From NCBI RefSeq assembly GCF_013394165.1, contig NZ_CP041330.1, positions 868,001 to 932,000 on the forward strand: a stretch of DNA of 64,000 nucleotides, written 5' to 3'. The position numbers and the translations under genes were made by a program. The notes below the pieces were generated by a model. The model did not search any database. It had not been told where the DNA came from and saw only the letters and a list, made by a program, of their open reading frames with translations. How positions within the stretch are numbered: the first letter of the stretch is position 1; each line of letters starts with the position of its first letter. The DNA is from Pseudoalteromonas sp. Scap06 (GTDB lineage Bacteria > Pseudomonadota > Gammaproteobacteria > Enterobacterales > Alteromonadaceae). Shown here in pieces: positions 45,506 through 54,113 of this stretch.

Positions 45506-45566
45506 AAAAAGGCGCGATAATCCATAAAGGAGCACGCAATCGCGCGTATTATACAAACTTAGTTTG
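45506..45566 (-). promoter_or_regulatory. pyrB promoter with inverted repeats and possible attenuator
   Basis: Reading the minus strand: the odd palindrome CAAACTAAGTTTG (45566-45554) abuts a perfect TATAAT (45553-45548). Then GCGCGAT (45545-45539) and ATCGCGC (45518-45512) could pair over a 20-base loop and are followed by five T (45510-45506), 20 bases before pyrB. The expected start site falls inside the first arm, so the hairpin may not form fully; an operator role is the alternative. Confidence 0.4.
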
Positions 45567-45597
45567 CGACTTGGCAGTGTAATTTATAATCCTGTAT

Positions 45598-46032
45598 TTA
45601 AAAGCTTGGCTTAATAATGGCTAAAGCAACTATAACGAGTAACGCTAAAACAGGTAGCTCGTTGAAAATTCGGTAAAACCGATCGCTTTTTGTATTTCTA
45701 TCGTGTTTAAAATCAGCTAATAATTTGAAACAGTAGCCATGATAAATATATAAAATGATTACCAGCACTAGTTTATAATGCAGCCACATACTGTAACGAA
45801 ACCATTCGCGGCCGTATTCAACAATAGTTAATACGCCAAACACTGCGGTAAGCACAGCAAAGGGGGTAACAAAATAAAGCAGCCGACGTTCCATTACTTT
45901 TAGCATTGAGTTACACGATTTTTCTTCACTCATAGCGTGATAAACAAAAAGTCGAGGTAGGTAAAAAATACCGGCAAACCAAGCAATCATAAAAAATACG
46001 TGCAAGGTTTTGTAAATTAATAATGCGCTCAT
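45598..46032 (-). CDS. hemJ: HemJ-type protoporphyrinogen IX oxidase
   Basis: 144 residues with four membrane segments. The N-terminus YKTLHVFFMIAWFAGIFYLPRLFVYH has the conserved histidine near residue 11, and SMWLHYKLVLVIILYIYHGYC has the conserved lysine. This is the HemJ/UPF0093 pattern; HemJ oxidises protoporphyrinogen in many bacteria that lack HemG and HemY. Some annotations call such genes CopD-like. It follows the ClC gene by 16 bases on the same strand, and hemL is close downstream. Confidence 0.85.
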   Translation of the reverse strand: MSALLIYKTLHVFFMIAWFAGIFYLPRLFVYHAMSEEKSCNSMLKVMERRLLYFVTPFAVLTAVFGVLTIVEYGREWFRYSMWLHYKLVLVIILYIYHGYCFKLLADFKHDRNTKSDRFYRIFNELPVLALLVIVALAIIKPSF

Positions 46033-46048
46033 ACTGTTCTCATTATTG

Positions 46049-47731
46049 TTAAAGTAAACTGTTACGTATGGTTAGAATATGATGGATTTGATCCCACCGT
46101 AGTAATCCCATAATTTGTTGATTATCTAATAAGTTATATACATAAAGTGCACCACTGCGTTTATCATTTAAAATTTCAAAGGCATCTGCAAGAGTGGCCT
46201 GGCTGCTGATACCTTGTAAGCTAATGTACTTTATATTGACCGCCTGATCAGACATTAAACTTAAGTCATATTCAGCTAGGCGATAACCATTTTCCTCGTC
46301 AAACACAATTAACGGTGTTTGGCTGTCCATGGCATCTAGACTGTTTTTTATTTGCTCTTTATCATCGGAGTAGAGCAGTTTAAAGTCTTCATCCATGTCA
46401 TCCATCACCCCTACTTTTTGTAATGCCTCAGTGGCCGGAGATACATGGTAAGGTAATCCCTGAAAGTCTAATTGCTGTAAAAATATAGAGCGGTTACCAA
46501 ACACCTGCAAAGCTGTAACGTAGGCGGTGGTAATGACGATCATCGCCGGTACAATAATTTCCGGTGAAGAGGTCAGCTCCATCACGGTAGTTAGTGCCGC
46601 TAAGGGAGAGTGCAATGTGGCAGCTAGTAAGCCTGCCATGCCGAGCACCCCATAAGTACCAGCTATGTCAGTTCCTGGGCTAATAAACTGGGCAAAAAAT
46701 GCCATTAAAGTGCCGGTTAAAACGCCAAGTCCAATAACCGGACCAATTAACCCACCAGGAATACCTAAGCCAATAGCAAACAAGGTGGCTAATAACTTAG
46801 CAATTAAAATAGTGGTAAGTAGTTGCATGTTTTCAGGTGACTCTACAGCAATGGTTATCGCACTCATCCCTGAGCCCATAGCTTGTGGAACTGCATAGGC
46901 AATTAAGCTGGCAATACACCCTGCAATTATTAAACGAGGAAACATACTTAGTGGTTTAAAGGTTTTAATAATCAGCATTAAGTTTTGATTAAAAGCATAA
47001 GCCACCGCGCCCAGCCCCATGCCGCACAAAATTAAATAGGGGTAATGCCACCCACTTAAGGGGGCGATGCTTATTAGCGCAAGTTCTGAGCCTTCACCAA
47101 ATACAAATTGAGTGGCTAATGCACCGGTAACGGCTGCGAGCATTATCGGCACAAAAATATGCACTTTGTATTCTCTGAGCACCACTTCCATTACAAAAAT
47201 AACCGCAGCAAGCGGGGTATTGAACGACGCAGCAATTCCCGCGGCAACGCCACAACCACTGAGGGTACGCATAGCGTTGTGAGGTAAGTGTAATTTATTT
47301 GCTAATATGCTCGCCCCTGCTGCTCCCATGTGAACTGATGGGCCTTCGCGGCCAACAGAAAAACCACTGATCAGTGCCAGCGCACCACCAACAAACTGAT
47401 TAACCGTGTTATACAGTGGCATTTGCCCGTAATGGCGCTTGATTCTGTGTATTACAAAAGGAATACCTAAGCGGTAATGTTTAAAGCCAGTGAAAGCCGC
47501 AAATGTAGCTATTAATAACGCTGCAACTAAAGGCATTAATACCCGTTCTAAAGTGGGTAGGGTGGTAAAATCGTCAGGGGTTTCTAGAAATAAACTTTGG
47601 AAAAATAAAATGGTTAAGCGGAACAGTATAATAAAAAATGCAGCAATTAATCCGGCACTTACGCCTAATAAGCATAATTGTACGGATGTTTTTGGTTTTG
47701 CTAATCGACGTCTCAGTCGCTCAAGCCACAT
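46049..47731 (-). CDS. ClC-family chloride channel/exchanger with C-terminal CBS region
   Basis: 560 residues. The membrane part (about 1-430) has the selectivity motifs of the family: GSGMSAI in place of GSGIP, GREGPSVHMGAAG with the gating glutamate, and GIPGGLIGPVIGLG. The gating glutamate being present fits a proton-coupled exchanger or gated channel. The C-terminal 120 residues contain CBS-like halves (ISLQGISSQATLADAFEILNDK, GALYVYNLLDNQQIMGLLRW). It would move chloride or another anion across the inner membrane, perhaps in acid or osmotic response. It is transcribed toward hemJ. Confidence 0.92.
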   Translation of the reverse strand: MWLERLRRRLAKPKTSVQLCLLGVSAGLIAAFFIILFRLTILFFQSLFLETPDDFTTLPTLERVLMPLVAALLIATFAAFTGFKHYRLGIPFVIHRIKRHYGQMPLYNTVNQFVGGALALISGFSVGREGPSVHMGAAGASILANKLHLPHNAMRTLSGCGVAAGIAASFNTPLAAVIFVMEVVLREYKVHIFVPIMLAAVTGALATQFVFGEGSELALISIAPLSGWHYPYLILCGMGLGAVAYAFNQNLMLIIKTFKPLSMFPRLIIAGCIASLIAYAVPQAMGSGMSAITIAVESPENMQLLTTILIAKLLATLFAIGLGIPGGLIGPVIGLGVLTGTLMAFFAQFISPGTDIAGTYGVLGMAGLLAATLHSPLAALTTVMELTSSPEIIVPAMIVITTAYVTALQVFGNRSIFLQQLDFQGLPYHVSPATEALQKVGVMDDMDEDFKLLYSDDKEQIKNSLDAMDSQTPLIVFDEENGYRLAEYDLSLMSDQAVNIKYISLQGISSQATLADAFEILNDKRSGALYVYNLLDNQQIMGLLRWDQIHHILTIRNSLL

Positions 47732-47968
47732 GCTTTATTTCCCCGTAGCATTTTTAGGCGTCAAGTTTATCAAAATAGTCTAGGGAAGTCCTTGAGATTT
47801 TTAACAACAGATTAATTTAAATTTAATTTATACTGCACCTATTCACAGAGTGAGCTAAACAAGCCATGTTAGCATTGGAGCGTAGAAGCAGGATTAACTA
47901 TACTTGATTAAAACACTCAGGTATTAGATAATCTCGCGCATTAGTATTAAGGTATTGAGGGTTATAAG

Positions 47969-48307
47969 ATGTCTGAAGAATTACCCATTAAGTTTAGCGA
48001 CGCAGCCGCTGTGCGTGTTAAACAGTTAATCGACGAAGAAGAAAACCCAGATCTAAAACTGCGTGTTTATGTCACAGGCGGTGGGTGTTCAGGTTTTCAA
48101 TACGGTTTTACTTTTGATGAAAAAGCGAATCCTGGCGATTTAGAAATTGTTAAAAACGGGGTTACCTTAGTCATTGACCCTATGAGTATCCAATATTTAG
48201 TTGATGGCGAAGTTGACTACACCGAAGGATTAGAGGGGGCGCGTTTTTTTGTCTCAAACCCTAATGCGACCACTACATGTGGTTGTGGTGCTAGTTTTAG
48301 CGTATAA
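47969..48307 (+). CDS. erpA: Iron-sulfur cluster insertion protein ErpA
   Basis: 112-residue A-type carrier. It has the three conserved cysteines in [11 protein letters not shown] and [11 protein letters not shown], and the N-terminal phrase [20 protein letters not shown]. It passes iron-sulfur clusters to apoproteins such as IspG and IspH. The length and C-terminus match ErpA better than IscA. It is monocistronic with a strong terminator, divergent from the ClC gene. Confidence 0.94.
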   Translation: MSEELPIKFSDAAAVRVKQLIDEEENPDLKLRVYVTGGGCSGFQYGFTFDEKANPGDLEIVKNGVTLVIDPMSIQYLVDGEVDYTEGLEGARFFVSNPNATTTCGCGASFSV

Positions 48308-48321
48308 AAATATCGTTATCC

Positions 48322-48350
48322 AAAAAAACCGCTTAATAAGCGGTTTTTTT
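48322..48350 (+). terminator. erpA terminator
   Basis: AAAAAAACCGCTT and AAGCGGTTTTTTT arms around AAT, with A and T tracts; it could also stop the convergent small membrane gene. Confidence 0.9.
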
Positions 48351-48365
48351 ATATGTTCAAAAAAA

Positions 48366-48554
48366 TTATAACTCAGTTGGGCTGTATTCTGTTATTTGCA
48401 TCATTAACACAAAAAAACCAAGTACAAACGTTGAGAAAACTAAAATATAGATAAATCCTTTTTTACCCTGTTTTATTGGAATTGCATAATGGCGTAAAAA
48501 AAAGTACCAACCTAAGCACAAAATAATAGGCAGTAAAAAGAGTAGTCTAAACAT
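48366..48554 (-). CDS. Small two-span membrane protein
   Basis: 62 residues. The ATG is preceded by AAAGAGG at good spacing. Two membrane segments (LLFLLPIILCLGWYFFL and GFIYILVFSTFVLGFFVLMM) are joined by a basic loop (RHYAIPIKQGKKG). No family recognised. It is convergent with erpA. The ribosome site and clean topology argue it is real. Confidence 0.6.
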   Translation of the reverse strand: MFRLLFLLPIILCLGWYFFLRHYAIPIKQGKKGFIYILVFSTFVLGFFVLMMQITEYSPTEL

Positions 48555-48919
48555 GATTTAACCTCTTTAAGTTAGGGTCAATAGACCTTAATAATAAACA
48601 GCTTATATTTAAATGAAACAAAAAAGTTATAAAATATTTAACCTTATTCAGACTTAGTAAATATTTGTTGTTAGACTTTAATCGCAGAATTACTAATTAA
48701 TCATTCAGATCAACGGTGAATGGTATATAATGTATCCAAGAATGAGACGGGCAAGGTTTCATTTTTACAATAATAAAGAGTTAATACATATTTAAGAATC
48801 TTTTTTGTTTAAATTGTAAGCGTTTACACTGTGTCTTAGTTAGTCTCAGTGGGCTTACAATGTTGACGGCATTGAGCACTTTGCAATATGTATAGTTAAA
48901 CAACGAGTAGGAGTTGTAT
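48555..48919. other. 365-base intergenic region without a gene
   Basis: Divergent promoter region. TGTAAGCGTTTACA at 48815-48828 is an inverted repeat with TGTAA/TTACA arms, about 100 bases before the XRE start, and resembles a LacI-type operator. TATATAATG near 48723-48732 may be a -10 element. No open frame with a ribosome site was found. Confidence 0.5.
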
Positions 48920-49159
48920 ATGATGGGTAAAACCGTATCTTCGGAAGAAAATGCAAAGCTAACAAAGTGGCTTAAAACTAAGCGCCATGAAAAAGGCTAC
49001 ACAATGCGCAGCTTAGCGCAAATATTGGGTACGCCACATTCTTTTATAGGCAAAATAGAAAACCAAGAACGTCGCTTAGATGTGATTGAGTTTGTTCGCT
49101 ATTGCAATGCATTAGAAGTTGACCCGTATGAAGCATTAAGCTTAATTAAAGCTGATTAA
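48920..49159 (+). CDS. XRE-family helix-turn-helix regulator
   Basis: 79 residues from the ATG at 48920 (TAGGAG seven bases upstream); a TTG two codons earlier is less likely. It is a single Cro/C1-type domain: LKTKRHEKGYTMRSLAQILGT, SFIGKIENQERRLDVIEFVR, then YCNALEVDPYEALSLIK. There is no effector domain. It is not part of an obvious phage or toxin-antitoxin pair, since no small partner gene overlaps it. Targets unknown. Confidence 0.85.
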   Translation: MMGKTVSSEENAKLTKWLKTKRHEKGYTMRSLAQILGTPHSFIGKIENQERRLDVIEFVRYCNALEVDPYEALSLIKAD

Positions 49160-49204
49160 CGCTTTTAGGCTGTAATCGTAAAGTTAAACCTAACGTCTAC
49201 AGCT

Positions 49205-49237
49205 AATACTAATGCAGGGATGCATTAGGTATTACCT
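49205..49237. terminator. Hairpin between the XRE gene and ampG
   Basis: AATACTAATGCA pairs with TGCATTAGGTATT with one bulged base around GGGA. It overlaps the ampG stop. There is no long T tract, so termination is uncertain. Confidence 0.35.
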
Positions 49238-50608
49238 ATTATGATAATTTTGCTCTAATAAATATAGTTTGTGCCTAATTAGATATAAAAATATCAATGA
49301 AGGTAAAACCATAAGCGCTGTTAATACAAAAAATAATGACCAATTCCCCATCAGCCAATCATCAATAACTACGCCACTATAACTCGATAATAACGTACGC
49401 CCTAAGTTACCCAATGATGCTAGTAGCGCATAATGAGTAGCGCTAAATGCTCTGTCACACAGCATAGATATAAAGGCAACCATCGCCACTAAAGACCAAG
49501 CTTGGGTAAAGCCATCAACTACAATTGCCATTGCATATAAGTGTTCCTGCGGTCCTGCTAAGGCAATCCAAGAAAACATTAAGTTAGATGCAGCCATGGC
49601 GATGCCACTTATAAATAGGCCTTTTACTATGCCATATTTGTGGTTAAAAATACTGCCTAAAAAGGCAAATACGATAGTGATTAAACCCGTGCCTAGCTTG
49701 GAGTAATTTGCTATTTGGGTATTACTAAAGCCCACTTCCTTATAAAATACAATCGACATTCGTGCTAAAAATGCTTCACCAATTTTAAATAAGAAAATAA
49801 ACGCCAGCAGTGCTAGTGCAGTTTTAACCCCATTTTTAGCAAAAAAGGTTTTAAATGGGTCAACCACGGTGACACCCAGCCATGCGAGTATTTTCGTTAG
49901 TGGTGTTTGTTTGCTTGCCGCAAGCTTTTCAAGATAAACACGCTCTAGCTCGGCATGAACAGCTTCACGGTTTGATTTTGGTTCTTTAGCCCAAAACACA
50001 CAGCTAATTAATAACAGCATAATCGCAGATAAAAAATAATAGACCTGCGGCCAGTCTATGTTTGGCATATCAGCCATATAAAAGGGCACAGCCCCTAATA
50101 AAGCATAACCTGTCCACCAACCTGATGTAGCCATTGCGGCGGCTGCGGTGGCTTTGTGAGATTCATTTTCACTAAGAGTGTCTATTCGAAAAGCATCTAT
50201 AGCAATATCTTGCGTTGCAGAGGCTATGGCGATCAGCAAGCAAAGTGCGGCGGCAATCGCTAGGTTTGCTTTTAGATCAAGCCCTGCAAGTAGTAACGTG
50301 CCAAGCAAAATAAAGCTTTGGCAAAACAAGATCCAACTGCGGCGCTGACCAAGCCAGTTGTACAAAAAGGGCAGTTTAGTGCGGTCTATTAAAGGCGACC
50401 ATAAAAAATTGATACTGTAGGCACCAAACACAATGCCAAATAAGCCTATCATGCTGCGACTCAAACCTTCATCTTTAAGCCAAGCCGACATTACCGAGCC
50501 AATTAACACCCACGGAAAACCACTGCTCATTCCAAATATAAAAACATTAATTAAACGTTTATCTTTAAAATAAGAAAAATATTCGCGAACAGAAAGTGTG
50601 CTATTCAT
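49232..50608 (-). CDS. ampG: AmpG-type muropeptide transporter (MFS)
   Basis: 458 residues, about twelve membrane segments. AmpG signatures: GMSSGFPWVLIGSVMSAWLK, LWSPLIDRTKLPF, GQRRSWILFCQ, and IASATQDIAIDAFRIDTLS. It would import anhydro-muropeptides into the cytoplasm for recycling, a process coupled to ampC-type beta-lactamase induction where present. It is the last gene of the rlmG-yajG-cyclophilin-ampG unit; yajG-ampG linkage is also found in E. coli. A 16-base perfect-arm hairpin lies between it and the cyclophilin gene. Confidence 0.9.
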   Translation of the reverse strand: MNSTLSVREYFSYFKDKRLINVFIFGMSSGFPWVLIGSVMSAWLKDEGLSRSMIGLFGIVFGAYSINFLWSPLIDRTKLPFLYNWLGQRRSWILFCQSFILLGTLLLAGLDLKANLAIAAALCLLIAIASATQDIAIDAFRIDTLSENESHKATAAAAMATSGWWTGYALLGAVPFYMADMPNIDWPQVYYFLSAIMLLLISCVFWAKEPKSNREAVHAELERVYLEKLAASKQTPLTKILAWLGVTVVDPFKTFFAKNGVKTALALLAFIFLFKIGEAFLARMSIVFYKEVGFSNTQIANYSKLGTGLITIVFAFLGSIFNHKYGIVKGLFISGIAMAASNLMFSWIALAGPQEHLYAMAIVVDGFTQAWSLVAMVAFISMLCDRAFSATHYALLASLGNLGRTLLSSYSGVVIDDWLMGNWSLFFVLTALMVLPSLIFLYLIRHKLYLLEQNYHNR

Positions 50609-50630
50609 AGGGGCTCATTGGCTCATAGAA

Positions 50631-50650
50631 AGAGCAGCCAAAGCTGCTCT
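50631..50650 (-). terminator. Intercistronic hairpin between cyclophilin gene and ampG
   Basis: AGAGCAGC and GCTGCTCT arms around a four-base loop. The minus strand continues with TTTCT, so it may be a partial terminator that lowers ampG expression. Confidence 0.5.
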
Positions 50651-50659
50651 GATAAAAAG

Positions 50660-51280
50660 TTATAAAGGAACTTGTTCAAGCACCTTGATATTTAATATAA
50701 CAACCGGTTTTTCAGGGACAAAGTTGTAGCCAATTTTGTCATTAAAACCCGTTTTTACAGCCATGATTTTATCGAGCGTCTCATAACCTTCCATAACACT
50801 GCCAAACACGGCAAATCCCCAATCTCGCCCTGGATTTAAATGGTCATTGTCATCCATGTTAAAAAAGAACTGACGCGTTCCTGAGTGTGGTTCTCGATCT
50901 TGATAGGCCATAGCAATGCTATACATATCGTTAGTTAAGCCGTTACCGCTTTCATTAAAAATAGGGTCGTTTTCATGCAGGCCATCGTAATCTTTATCAT
51001 AACCACCGCCTTGAATTACAAAATCACGATCATTTTCTACATCGCGTTCTACACGATGAAACACACTGCCTTGATAGCTTTTATCAGACACGTAAGTCAA
51101 AAAGTTATTGACCGTAATAGGGGCTCTTGAGCGGTCTAGCTCAACCACAATACTGCCCAACGATGTCACAATTTCTACTCGAGGGAAAATATTATCTTTT
51201 TGCACAAAGCGGCCTTCTTGTGCCGCTAAACTATTTACGCTAAAAAGTAAGCTTACGCAGATTAAAAAAAGTTGCTTCAT
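50660..51280 (-). CDS. Periplasmic cyclophilin-type peptidyl-prolyl isomerase
   Basis: 206 residues with a signal peptide (MKQLFLICVSLLFSVNSLAAQ). The cyclophilin core includes VTSLGSIVVELDRSRAPITV, GSVFHRV, FVIQGGGYDKD, SIAMAYQDREPHSGTRQFFFN and WGFAVFGSVMEGYETLDKIM. The catalytic arginine (in FHRV) and the QFFFN segment are present; the tryptophan needed for cyclosporin binding is absent, as in other bacterial forms. It catalyses cis-trans proline isomerisation in the periplasm. It starts two bases after the yajG stop and is co-transcribed. Confidence 0.92.
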   Translation of the reverse strand: MKQLFLICVSLLFSVNSLAAQEGRFVQKDNIFPRVEIVTSLGSIVVELDRSRAPITVNNFLTYVSDKSYQGSVFHRVERDVENDRDFVIQGGGYDKDYDGLHENDPIFNESGNGLTNDMYSIAMAYQDREPHSGTRQFFFNMDDNDHLNPGRDWGFAVFGSVMEGYETLDKIMAVKTGFNDKIGYNFVPEKPVVILNIKVLEQVPL

Positions 51281-51282
51281 TA

Positions 51283-51843
51283 TTAACCTTCTAAAAATGC
51301 AATTAATTCAGGGTCAGATACAATGCGGGTAATTAACTGCTCAGTCAACTTATTGAGCTGACCTTCAATTTTTGCCCTATCATGACCAAGTGGTCCAGAT
51401 AAATTAGCATTACCGCTATAACGCTTACTGAAATTACTGGTTGGGCGAATCACCCGTACTTCAAATTCAATCTTGGCATCACTGGTATGGCTCATTAGCT
51501 TTTCTGTAACCACAGCTTGCAGTGCGTGAATATCTAACTCAAAACGTAATTGCGCTAAATTAGAAATGCTAGCGCCATTGCGACTAAGCGCACTGTCTAA
51601 TGCACTTTTAACTGACTCAGTAATACCCGTGCTGGCAATGGTTTTTGTTTTGCTTGATTCAATAAGCTTTAAGGTTGCACTGTCACCACGTAAATCAATC
51701 ACGCTGGTGTTTAAGCTGTTATTGATTGAGCTTATTTGTCCACTTTTATAGACGGGATTGAGAATAAGCTGATTAGGCTGATTGGCACATCCCGAAAAAA
51801 CCACTAAAGTACAACAGCTCAATAATATCTTTATGAGTTTCAT
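51283..51843 (-). CDS. yajG: YajG-family lipoprotein
   Basis: 186 residues. The lipoprotein signal is MKLIKILLSCCTLVVFSGCA (lipobox FSGC) followed by NQPNQLILNPVY. The conserved body includes DLRGDSATLKLIESS, a KSALDSALSRNG helix and FELDIHALQAVV. The order with ampG matches E. coli yajG-ampG. The function of YajG is not established; the linkage suggests the cell envelope. It begins at the base after the rlmG stop. Confidence 0.85.
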   Translation of the reverse strand: MKLIKILLSCCTLVVFSGCANQPNQLILNPVYKSGQISSINNSLNTSVIDLRGDSATLKLIESSKTKTIASTGITESVKSALDSALSRNGASISNLAQLRFELDIHALQAVVTEKLMSHTSDAKIEFEVRVIRPTSNFSKRYSGNANLSGPLGHDRAKIEGQLNKLTEQLITRIVSDPELIAFLEG

Positions 51844-52992
51844 TTATAACGTTCCACTATTTTTAGTTGCGCTGAGTACCACAAACTTTTTATTAGAGCC
51901 TAATAAAGTACAGTTACCAAACATACGGTTTAGTTTGTCATGATAATCTAAATGACGATTGCCAATAATACGCAGCTCGCCACCTTCTTTTAATGTGTCT
52001 TTTGCTTGTTTAAACATTTGCCACGCGATGTGGTCGGTAACCGCTTGTGCTTGGTGAAATGGCGGATTACACAATACAATATCGGCACTTTCACGTTCAA
52101 AGTCGGTTAAACAATCATTCTCTATAAAGGTACATTGTTCAAACTTGTCTTCCATGTTTAATTCAATGTTGAGTCGAGCTGATTCAACCGCCATATACGA
52201 CTCATCAACAAAGCTAATACGAGCATTAGGGCAGCGCGCTAATGTCATTAAACCAACCACGCCATTACCACAGCCTAAATCTATAATATTTTTGGCTTTA
52301 TTTGTTTGTGGCAAATAATTAAAAAAGAAGCGCGCACCTATATCAAGTGAATCACGCGAAAACACATTTGCATGATTGCTTATTGTAAAATCAGTGCCTT
52401 CAAGTGGCCAGCTGACTGGGAAATCTGCGCCTTTATAACCGCCTGCTGCTTGGCTAATAATTAAACGTGATTTTTTTACTGCAAGACTTGTTTTCGTCTC
52501 ACCAATAAAGTTTTCAAATGCTTTAATAGTAGAGTTATGCACGTCTTTAGTTTTTGCAGCACCAATAACTGGCGTATCTGGCGCGAGCACCTCGCTTAAT
52601 TCAGATAGCTGATATTGTAAAAAAGCCAACGTGCGTGGTACTTTTACCAACACTAGGTCTACTTGCTCAGGTAGAGCCGATAAACTATCAAGCTGGCTAA
52701 ACGCAGTCGTCGCGATTTTGTTTTCCGCTAAGTTATAAGCAGCTGCCTGATGGCTAATATATGAGTCGTTTACTGAACAAACTGTTAATTGTTGCTTGCT
52801 AAAGTAACAGCTAAGTGCACCAAAACTGTCGTTTAAGATCAGTAACGAGCGACAATCAGGGTAGTGTTCATTAACATAGTCAATAAGGTATTCGTCTGCT
52901 GAATCCCACGCTTGTAAGCTGCGGTTTTTTTGATCCAAAGGAAAGCGTTCAAGAGTAAAAGTGTTATCGCCGAGCGTAGCTTGCGTAGTCAT
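51844..52992 (-). CDS. rlmG: 23S rRNA m2G1835 methyltransferase
   Basis: 382 residues with two Rossmann-like halves: a degenerate N-terminal domain (DCRSLLILNDSFGALSCYFS) and a catalytic C-terminal domain with IIDLGCGNGVVGLMTL (SAM-binding) and DIVLCNPPFHQAQ, the NPPF motif of N2-guanine methyltransferases. This duplicated architecture and length match RlmG rather than RsmC. It would methylate 23S rRNA in the large subunit. It leads a four-gene minus-strand unit. Confidence 0.9.
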   Translation of the reverse strand: MTTQATLGDNTFTLERFPLDQKNRSLQAWDSADEYLIDYVNEHYPDCRSLLILNDSFGALSCYFSKQQLTVCSVNDSYISHQAAAYNLAENKIATTAFSQLDSLSALPEQVDLVLVKVPRTLAFLQYQLSELSEVLAPDTPVIGAAKTKDVHNSTIKAFENFIGETKTSLAVKKSRLIISQAAGGYKGADFPVSWPLEGTDFTISNHANVFSRDSLDIGARFFFNYLPQTNKAKNIIDLGCGNGVVGLMTLARCPNARISFVDESYMAVESARLNIELNMEDKFEQCTFIENDCLTDFERESADIVLCNPPFHQAQAVTDHIAWQMFKQAKDTLKEGGELRIIGNRHLDYHDKLNRMFGNCTLLGSNKKFVVLSATKNSGTL

Positions 52993-53035
52993 AATAGTTT
53001 AATGATCGGTAATCAAATGATAGGTAAATTCTAAC

Positions 53036-53623
53036 ATGCAACCGCCAAACGCCAACCCCCAACTGTTACCAAATGGCTTTTCTTATCAAAGTAAGGTACT
53101 TAGCGCACAAAAAAGCCTCGATTTATTTTATTATTTGCAGCAAAACCTAAATTGGCAACAGCCAAACATTACAGTGTTTGGTAAAACGGGGCCAATACCT
53201 AGGCTACAATGTTTTATCAGCGAAGAAAATCTTGAGTACGGTTATTCTGGGCATAAACTCGACTTAGAGCCTTGGCCAGACGTATTACTTGCCATGCGAA
53301 CACGTTTAGAAAATCACCTACAGCAACCATTTAACTCAATTTTGGTTAATTATTATCGGGATGGCCACGATTGTATGGGTTGGCATAGCGATGACGAGGC
53401 TGAGCTAGGGCCTGAGCCTACCATAGCGTGTGTGTCGCTTGGTGCAGAACGGTTATTTAAACTTAAACACAAAGTAAGCAACAGCATTACTAACATCAAA
53501 TTACAAAGTGGTAGTTGTTTAATAATGAGCGGACAGAGCCAACAAAATTACCAGCATGCGCTACCAAAACAAACAACACTTAAACACCCGCGGATCAGTT
53601 TAACGTTTCGCTACATTACTTAA
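53036..53623 (+). CDS. AlkB-like 2-oxoglutarate/Fe(II) dioxygenase
   Basis: 195 residues. The iron ligands are in MGWHSDDEAELG (H-x-D) and NYQHALPKQ, and the 2-oxoglutarate arginine in RISLTFRYI. NxYxxGxD-type contacts are seen in VNYYRDGHDCMGWHSD. The closest layout is that of ALKBH2/3-type proteins, which remove alkyl groups from DNA or RNA bases by oxidation. It is divergent from rlmG and lies 69 bases before bolA. No Ada gene is nearby. Confidence 0.9.
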   Translation: MQPPNANPQLLPNGFSYQSKVLSAQKSLDLFYYLQQNLNWQQPNITVFGKTGPIPRLQCFISEENLEYGYSGHKLDLEPWPDVLLAMRTRLENHLQQPFNSILVNYYRDGHDCMGWHSDDEAELGPEPTIACVSLGAERLFKLKHKVSNSITNIKLQSGSCLIMSGQSQQNYQHALPKQTTLKHPRISLTFRYIT

Positions 53624-53692
53624 ATAGCATTAGCCATGGTGTAGCCGCAGTTGTTATAGTAACCATATAACTGAATTTTGAGGGTGGTTTTT

Positions 53693-54004
53693 ATGTCAAT
53701 GCAACAACAAATACGTGACAAGCTAGCAAATGCTATTGCGTGTAAGCATTTAAATGTTATTAACGAAAGCCATATGCACAGTGCGGGGACTGAATCTCAC
53801 TTTAAAGTGATTGTAGTCAGTGAAGAATTCGCTGGTAAGCGATTATTGCAGCGTCATCGTGAAATTAATGAAATTTTAAAAGATGAGCTGGCAAATCATA
53901 TTCATGCGCTTGCTATGCACACTTACACTCCTGAGGAATTTACAGAGCACGACGGCGAAGCGCCGCAGTCACCTAATTGCATGGGCGGCTCAAAAGTTGG
54001 ATAA
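53693..54004 (+). CDS. bolA: BolA-family protein
   Basis: 103 residues from the ATG at 53693, preceded by GAGGGTGG; an in-frame TTG five codons earlier is less likely. The BolA core is SHMHSAGTESHFKVIVVSEE FAG (split) with RLLQRHREINEILKDEL and the invariant histidine in HALAMHTYTPEE. A C-terminal cysteine (SPNCMGG) is present, as in other BolA proteins that bind glutaredoxin-held iron-sulfur clusters. bolA beside yajG-ampG is conserved from E. coli. Confidence 0.93.
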   Translation: MSMQQQIRDKLANAIACKHLNVINESHMHSAGTESHFKVIVVSEEFAGKRLLQRHREINEILKDELANHIHALAMHTYTPEEFTEHDGEAPQSPNCMGGSKVG

Positions 54005-54036
54005 CAGGTAATAGTGGATTGGTTTGAGCAGTGAGT

Positions 54037-54059
54037 AACTGATCAGATCAGTTTTTTTT
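54037..54059 (+). terminator. bolA terminator
   Basis: AACTGA and TCAGTT arms around five bases, then eight T, 33 bases after the stop. Confidence 0.8.
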
Positions 54060-54113
54060 GTTTTAGCCTTTAAACTAGCGCTAATTTTTATTGTAAAAGA
54101 TATAGGATGATCA

